Source: Lysobacter sp. cf310
GTDB taxonomy: Bacteria > Pseudomonadota > Gammaproteobacteria > Xanthomonadales > Xanthomonadaceae
NCBI RefSeq assembly: GCF_900114355.1
Contig: NZ_FOSS01000002.1
Coordinates: 201,491 to 265,490 of the forward strand
DNA: 64,000 bases
Direction of reading: 5' to 3'
Part shown: piece by piece, positions 59,864-64,000 of the stretch
Position numbering within the stretch: position 1 is the stretch's first letter
How the letters are laid out: every line of letters starts with the position of its first letter
Position numbers and translations under genes: made by a program
Notes under the pieces: generated by a model
What the model was told of the DNA's origin: nothing
Databases searched by the model: none
The model's input: only the letters and a program-made list of their open reading frames with translations

Positions 59864-60796
59864 TCATCCGGCCGGAAGCGCCTGCGTGGAGACGACGGTG
59901 ATGCCGCCATCCTTGTTGTAGAGATAGGCGTAACCGCCCTCCTGCTTCCATACGCGGCCGGGAAAAGTCCGGACCGTTCCGCCTACCTGCAGGCGCGCCA
60001 CCTCCTTGCCGGGAACCTGAGGCACCTCGAGCGTCTCGTCCCACACCATCGGCAGTAGCTGCTGCAGGCCCGATTCGAGCTGAGCGATGAATGCAGCACC
60101 GTCGTGGTCCGACCAGTAAGCCAAGGCATCGACGCCCGCGGGCGCGCCCTGGCCGACGAAGCGAACCGAGCGCCGCCTCACCTCGCGTATCGGCATACGC
60201 TCGCTGCCGTTATGCCTGTAGAAGCGGACATCCAGGGACAACAGCAAATGGCGGTCGTCCCAGCTGAGCGTGACCAGATGAGCGGCCGGGTACGTCTGCA
60301 CGGCAACGCAAACACCGTCCGCGGGCTTGCTGAGCACCCGTGACACCGCGCCCTGCCGGAGAGTCGGGACCTGTACCGTCCGGCTCACGGCATAGCCATT
60401 GGCCTGCATCGATGCGCGTAGCGCTTCTTCCATACGTTGCCGCAGTCTGTCGTCGCGTTCCATCGCGCGACGCAGTCCGGCGATGGAATCGTTACGCAGC
60501 GCCTGCATGCGTCCTTCGGCATAACCGGCGCCGGCCGCCGCACCCATCGCACCACCCGCCAGGCCGCCCAGCACCGTGGCCGCTATATCGCCCCTGCGAC
60601 CTCCCTCCTCCACCCAGACAGCGAGCTCGCCTTCGGCCGGAAGCCGATCGAAGCCGACTCGTCCGCGCGCGCCCGCGACGTAGCTTACGGAAGCATCGAA
60701 CATGAGCACGGCCGGCTTGTCCTGCCCCTGGGCCAGGCCGGAAACCGCGGCGAAAAGCAGTGCCGGCACGGCCAGCGCCCGCGCTCTGGAAATCAT
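59864..60796 (-). CDS. Exported hypothetical envelope protein
   Basis: A 310-residue protein. The signal peptide is residues 1-25 (LAVPALLFAAVSGLAQGQ). The mature part: KPAVLMFDASVSYVAGARGRVGFDRLPAEGELAVWVEEGGRRGDIAATVLGGLAGGAMGAAAGAGYAEGRM, a hydrophobic Gly-zipper-like segment, then a beta-rich part (TQVPTLRQGAVSRVLSKP, LSLDVRFYRHNGSERMPIREVRRRSVRF). It resembles bacterial proteins with a Gly-zipper of unknown function. ggagaggaac precedes ATG 60796. It lies downstream of nothing on its strand and precedes the MACPF gene, 141 bases apart, so co-transcription is possible. Confidence 0.72.
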   Translation of the reverse strand: MISRARALAVPALLFAAVSGLAQGQDKPAVLMFDASVSYVAGARGRVGFDRLPAEGELAVWVEEGGRRGDIAATVLGGLAGGAMGAAAGAGYAEGRMQALRNDSIAGLRRAMERDDRLRQRMEEALRASMQANGYAVSRTVQVPTLRQGAVSRVLSKPADGVCVAVQTYPAAHLVTLSWDDRHLLLSLDVRFYRHNGSERMPIREVRRRSVRFVGQGAPAGVDALAYWSDHDGAAFIAQLESGLQQLLPMVWDETLEVPQVPGKEVARLQVGGTVRTFPGRVWKQEGGYAYLYNKDGGITVVSTQALPAG

Positions 60797-61006
60797 GTTC
60801 CTCTCTCCCCTTGGATCTAGCAGCCTCATGCTACGCGGCGGGTGGCGCTACCGAAAGGCGGCAATCACGCGCAAATGAAGCTCATTGCGAGCGTCCAAGA
60901 GCACGGCCTTGCCCATAGGTGCAATACCCAAACCCTGTCCCGCAGGTTCACCATCATCCGATCCGGCTTTCGTTGTGATCGAACTGACACCCTGGGGAGG
61001 GCTCTC

Positions 61007-62206
61007 ATGTTTCGCAGCACGCTGAAGTTCGTTGGCTCCGGTCTTGCCCGGTCGTGCGCCGCCGTGGCCCTGACATCCACCCTCACTCGCGCCCGCCTGT
61101 CCGGCTTGGCCCTGGCGGCGCTGCTACCGGCGCTCGGCGGCGCGGCCCTGCTCGCACCGGCGACCGCACTAGCCCTGGATTGCGGCAGCAACAACGGCTA
61201 CACCTGCCTGGGCACGGCCAGCCAGTACGCGGGCGGATTCAGCCCGGGCGTGGGCAGCGGCGGTTTCGGCGGCGGCAGCTGCATCGCCACGCGCACGCCG
61301 GTGGTGTTCATCGCCGGCAACGGCGACAGCGCGATCAGTTTCGACATGCCACCCGCGGCGGTCGCCGGCTACACCACGCCGGCCAACTCCATTTACGACG
61401 AGCTCAAGGCGCGCGGCTACAACGACTGCGAACTGTTCGGCGTGACCTACCTGGACGCGGACGAGCGCGCCGCCCCGCAGTACAACTATCACGAACCGGC
61501 CAAGTACCAGATTCTCAAGACCTTCATCGATAAGGTGAAGGCCTACACCGGCCGCAGCCAGGTCGATATCGTCGCCCATTCGCTGGGCTCGTCGATGAGC
61601 CTGGCCATGCTGCGCTACTACGGCTATCAGGGCAGCGTGCGCCGTTTCGTCAACATCGGCGGCGGCCTGCGCGGCCTGCAGACCTGCCTGAGCACGGGCT
61701 ACCAGTCGCCCTACGCGCCTACCTGCAACGCCGAGGCCTACGTCTTCCCTTACGACTACTACACCTTCGGCCTCTACCCGAGCAGCGGCGCGGTCTACTA
61801 CGGCTACAACCGCTGGACCGGCAGCGGCAGCAACAGCCTGCGCGCGATGCCGACCCTGCTCAGCACGATCTCGTTCTACACCATCACCGGCGGCCTCTAC
61901 GACCAGGTCCATTGCTTCACCACCAGCTACTCGGGTGGCTGCAGCTCCGGCGCACTGTTCAATGCCGCCAGCAACGTCAAGGCGCAGGTCGACATCGGCA
62001 CCGGCAGCAGCGCCTATGCCTACGACTGGGACTGGTCGGACGGCAGCCCCTACAACGCCGGCGGCGGCGATACCAGCAACGGTGTCGGCCACTTCCGGTC
62101 CAAGAGCAATGCCGGCCGCATCGTCTACAACATGCTGGCGACCACGTGCACTACCGGGTGCGCGAACGGCTATGTGGGCGTGAACGGGCCCTCGGTGAAC
62201 CGCTAG
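61007..62206 (+). CDS. PhaZ7-like extracellular poly(3-hydroxybutyrate) depolymerase
   Basis: A 399-residue exported hydrolase. Residues 1-57 hold a long signal peptide region (LALAALLPALGGAALLAPATALA). The mature protein starts DCGSNNGYTCLGTASQYAGGFSPGVGSGGFGGGSC and has FIAGNGDSAISFDMPP, the nucleophile elbow VAHSLGSSMSL (Ser192), GGLYDQVHC (Asp299) and NGVGHFRS (His362). I recognise this as the PhaZ7 family of Paucimonas lemoignei; the triad spacing matches what I remember for that enzyme. PhaZ7 cleaves native, amorphous PHB granules. ggggaggg precedes ATG 61007. Activity on PHB here is inferred from homology. Confidence 0.87.
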   Translation: MFRSTLKFVGSGLARSCAAVALTSTLTRARLSGLALAALLPALGGAALLAPATALALDCGSNNGYTCLGTASQYAGGFSPGVGSGGFGGGSCIATRTPVVFIAGNGDSAISFDMPPAAVAGYTTPANSIYDELKARGYNDCELFGVTYLDADERAAPQYNYHEPAKYQILKTFIDKVKAYTGRSQVDIVAHSLGSSMSLAMLRYYGYQGSVRRFVNIGGGLRGLQTCLSTGYQSPYAPTCNAEAYVFPYDYYTFGLYPSSGAVYYGYNRWTGSGSNSLRAMPTLLSTISFYTITGGLYDQVHCFTTSYSGGCSSGALFNAASNVKAQVDIGTGSSAYAYDWDWSDGSPYNAGGGDTSNGVGHFRSKSNAGRIVYNMLATTCTTGCANGYVGVNGPSVNR

Positions 62207-62224
62207 TCCCGGGCAGTCCAGCAG

Positions 62225-62249
62225 GCGAGCGCGCACAAGGCGCGCTCGC
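62225..62249 (+). terminator. Hairpin after the PhaZ7-like gene
   Basis: gcgagcgcgc (62225-62234) and gcgcgctcgc (62240-62249) form a perfect 10-bp stem with loop acaag, 18 bases after the stop. No T-run follows. Probable terminator. Confidence 0.6.
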
Positions 62250-62268
62250 ATCCACGCCGCCCCTGCGT

Positions 62269-62290
62269 CGTCGACCGCGAGCGGTCGACG
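62269..62290. promoter_or_regulatory. Palindrome of unknown role
   Basis: cgtcgaccgc (62269-62278), ga, gcggtcgacg (62281-62290): a 10-bp-arm palindrome with a two-base centre, too tight for a good RNA hairpin but typical of an operator. Confidence 0.4.
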
Positions 62291-62309
62291 CAACCGTGCT
62301 CGCCTTCGC

Positions 62310-62339
62310 CGTATCTGCATGGTTAACCGCACAGATACG
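62310..62339. promoter_or_regulatory. Inverted repeat upstream of the iminopeptidase-like gene
   Basis: cgtatctg (62310-62317) and cagatacg (62332-62339), 14 bases apart, ending 80 bases before the next gene. Operator-like. Confidence 0.45.
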
Positions 62340-62419
62340 AGCGGCCGGTCTTGCACCCGTCGCCTCAGTCCAGTACATCGTGCGGCCGCGCGTTCCGTTT
62401 CCACGCATGAGGCCCGCCT

Positions 62420-63532
62420 ATGAAAACACTGTCGCTGCTGTTCGCCTTGTCGCTGTTCCTGAGTCCGGTCGCTCAGGCGGCCGAATGCAAGGACACCTCC
62501 AAGTACGCGGACGCCCGCCTCGTCATCCAGGACCTGGGCCGCATCCTCAACCCCGATGGCGTGCAGGAGGCCTACGCCGTGAAAGCCGGCGGCATCGAGC
62601 AATGGATCAACGTGCGCGGCCAGGACAAGGCCAACCCCATGATCCTGTTCGTGCACGGCGGACCCGCCTCGCCGCTGATTCCGGGCATGTGGCAGTTCCA
62701 GCGCCCGATCGAGGAATACTTCACCGTCGTCAACTGGGACCAGCGCGGCGCCGGCAAGACCTACACTCAGCAGGATCCGAACGGCTACGCCGACACCCTG
62801 CGCATCGAGCGCTACGTCGACGACGCCATCGAGGTCGCCGAGCACCTGCGCAAGCGCTACGGCAAGCGCAAGCTGGTGCTGATGAGCCATAGCTGGGGCA
62901 CCATCGTCGGCATGCGGGCGGCCCTGAAGCGGCCCGACCTGTTCTACGCCTACATCGGCATCGGCCAGGTCATCAACGTGCGCGAGAACGAGCGCATCAG
63001 CTTCGAACACGGCCTGCGCCAGGCCACCGCCGAGGGCAACCTGGAGGCGATCAAGGAAATGCAGGCTATCGCCCCCTACCCCGGCGACCAGCCCATCACC
63101 CGCGAACGCATCATCGCCGCACGCAAATGGGCGCAGCACTACGGCGGCCTGAGCGCCTATCGCGACAGCTCGCTGTACTACTACCGCGCGCCGCTGCTGT
63201 CGCCGGACTACGACGACTGCGACCGCGCCGCCGTGGACCAGGGCAACGTGTTCTCGCTGGGCCGGCTGCTGCCCGAGTTCCTGACCGTGAACATGAGCGA
63301 CGTGCGCGAATTCCCGATACCGGTGCTGATGTTCATGGGCCGCCATGACTACACCACGCCGTCGGAACCGACCGATGCCTGGCTGTCGCGAGTCAAGGCG
63401 CCCTACAAGCAAGGGGTCTGGTTCGAGCGCTCCTCGCACATGGTGCCCTGGGAGGAGCCCGGCAAGCTGCTGACCAGCCTGCTCACCTACGTGCGGCCCC
63501 TGACCGACGAGGGCGCCGGCGACAAGCGTTGA
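62420..63532 (+). CDS. Exported proline-iminopeptidase-like alpha/beta hydrolase
   Basis: A 370-residue protein. The signal peptide is residues 1-20 (MKTLSLLFALSLFLSPVAQA). Motifs: ILFVHGGPASPLIPGMWQFQRP (oxyanion HGGP), VNWDQRGAGKTYTQ, LVLMSHSWGTIVGMRA (Ser in SHSWG), LMFMGRHDYTTPSEPTD (Asp) and ERSSHMVPWEEP (His). This is the S33/proline iminopeptidase-like layout. It would remove N-terminal residues or act on small esters in the periplasm. ATG 62420 follows an operator-like inverted repeat region. A strong terminator follows. Confidence 0.88.
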   Translation: MKTLSLLFALSLFLSPVAQAAECKDTSKYADARLVIQDLGRILNPDGVQEAYAVKAGGIEQWINVRGQDKANPMILFVHGGPASPLIPGMWQFQRPIEEYFTVVNWDQRGAGKTYTQQDPNGYADTLRIERYVDDAIEVAEHLRKRYGKRKLVLMSHSWGTIVGMRAALKRPDLFYAYIGIGQVINVRENERISFEHGLRQATAEGNLEAIKEMQAIAPYPGDQPITRERIIAARKWAQHYGGLSAYRDSSLYYYRAPLLSPDYDDCDRAAVDQGNVFSLGRLLPEFLTVNMSDVREFPIPVLMFMGRHDYTTPSEPTDAWLSRVKAPYKQGVWFERSSHMVPWEEPGKLLTSLLTYVRPLTDEGAGDKR

Positions 63533-63552
63533 CACTCGAGCACGGCTGAAGT

Positions 63553-63592
63553 GCGGAGACGTTCGGATGAGAGCGTCTCCGCTTTCATTTTT
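63553..63592 (+). terminator. Rho-independent terminator
   Basis: gcggagacg (63553-63561) and cgtctccgc (63574-63582), 12-base loop, followed by TTTCATTTTT. The clearest intrinsic terminator in the window, 20 bases after the iminopeptidase-like stop. Confidence 0.9.
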
Positions 63593-63654
63593 GGCAAGCC
63601 CAAGCCCATCCTTAAACAGTCGTCGCCCTATCCCGAATGACGGCCTTCGCTTTT

Positions 63655-64000
63655 CTATGGCGCGGGATCCTGAGCGACGAATTTCAGGATCAAGCGACGA
63701 TGGAACACGCTTTCGTAGCCCGCGTACGGCAGCGGCTGCGCCTTCAGCGTGGCGGCCATGATGGATTGCCTGCCGGCCGCATCGTATTCGCAGTCCGACG
63801 CCACGTCCACGCTCGCGACGATGCCGCCGGGGAGCTGGCGCACGTCCAGAACGCAACGCTGACCGACGGCCACCGACTGCGGCCGCGTCCAACGCTTGAG
63901 AATGGCGCTTTGCACGGCGCGCGCGTATTCGTGCACCAGCGGATCGGGCGACTCGGACGCGCGTTCCTGTGCGGAAGCGATGCCCACGCTCAGACCGAGC
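63655..64000 (-). CDS. TonB/TolA C-terminal-like exported protein, truncated by the window end
   Basis: At least 115 residues; the gene enters from beyond base 64000. The visible part ends the signal peptide (LSVGIASAQ) and then gives SPDPLVHEYARAVQSAILKRWTRPQSVAVGQRCVLDVRQLPGGIVASVDVASDCEYDAAGRQSIMAATLKAQPLPYAGYESVFHRRLILKF. The pattern of a helix, R-W-x-R-P, and a central C-x-V-x-x-L-P-G-G-x-V-x-x-V is the TolA/TonB C-terminal-like domain found in small periplasmic proteins. The stop is TAG at 63655-63657. The true start is outside the window. Confidence 0.75.
   Translation of the reverse strand, partial: LGLSVGIASAQERASESPDPLVHEYARAVQSAILKRWTRPQSVAVGQRCVLDVRQLPGGIVASVDVASDCEYDAAGRQSIMAATLKAQPLPYAGYESVFHRRLILKFVAQDPAP

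Noticed and set aside
1-64000. CRISPR array
   Set aside because: The tandem repeats at 1-610 have units of 120-195 bases with no spacer structure, and no cas gene is present.
1-64000. tRNA or rRNA genes
   Set aside because: I saw no clover-leaf-like or conserved rRNA stretch in the intergenic regions.

Overview
The window is high-GC bacterial chromosome, tightly packed and with frequent GTG/TTG starts. It has no rRNA, tRNA, CRISPR array, insertion sequence or phage core genes that I can recognise. The gene content (SoxR switch, PhaZ7-like depolymerase, many secreted hydrolases, giant Ig-repeat autotransporter, Tle-like effector, MACPF protein) and the dispersed intergenic repeats fit a predatory or saprophytic gammaproteobacterium of the Xanthomonadaceae, most like Lysobacter. 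That placement is inferred from protein content only.

Layout. 1-660: tandem mosaic repeat. 0.7-1.8 kb: HD-type hydrolase and a secreted Excalibur protein. 1.9-11.6 kb: a giant autotransporter diverges from three tandem tail-collar (MdpB-like) genes, followed by a GNAT acetyltransferase and a convergent DUF6916-like gene; this is the best candidate for an undescribed system. 11.7-15.3 kb: DUF1993 protein, then soxR divergent from an oxidoreductase-MFS operon with a textbook SoxR box. 15.5-18.8 kb: glycosyltransferase and PHB-depolymerase-type esterase. 18.8-22.8 kb: a tandemly duplicated two-gene operon of unknown function; the duplication carries a decayed 5' fragment of the neighbouring ygjP-like gene. 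22.8-28.7 kb: gamma-glutamyl ligase/hydrolase pair, RidA, M20 peptidase, DUF1579 and YceI. 28.8-32.7 kb: an ECF42-type sigma factor with three YciI/DGPF proteins, a VOC protein and an SRPBCC protein, with two matching promoter-like motifs.

32.7-45 kb: esterase, S9 peptidase, acyltransferase, small envelope proteins, a putative glucosaminidase-VWD secreted protein, a phospholipase C/P1-nuclease-like protein and a DksA-type zinc-finger protein. 45.2-48 kb: a DUF3304-like lipoprotein, a Tle/DUF2235 lipase effector candidate and a coiled-coil membrane protein. 48-51.9 kb: GST and M20 peptidase diverging from an Lrp regulator and a diaminopropionate ammonia-lyase-like enzyme. 52-57 kb: SnoaL-like protein, class 3 lipase, membrane-anchored Mrr-type nuclease, esterase and GH76-like protein. 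57.2-60.8 kb: MACPF protein and an envelope protein. 61-64 kb: PhaZ7-like depolymerase, proline-iminopeptidase-like hydrolase and a TonB/TolA-C-like protein cut by the window end.

Many products are exported or envelope-associated, and the region reads as an accessory secretome with a few stress-response and peptide/amino-acid modules. All family names are from reading motifs by eye; no database search was run.
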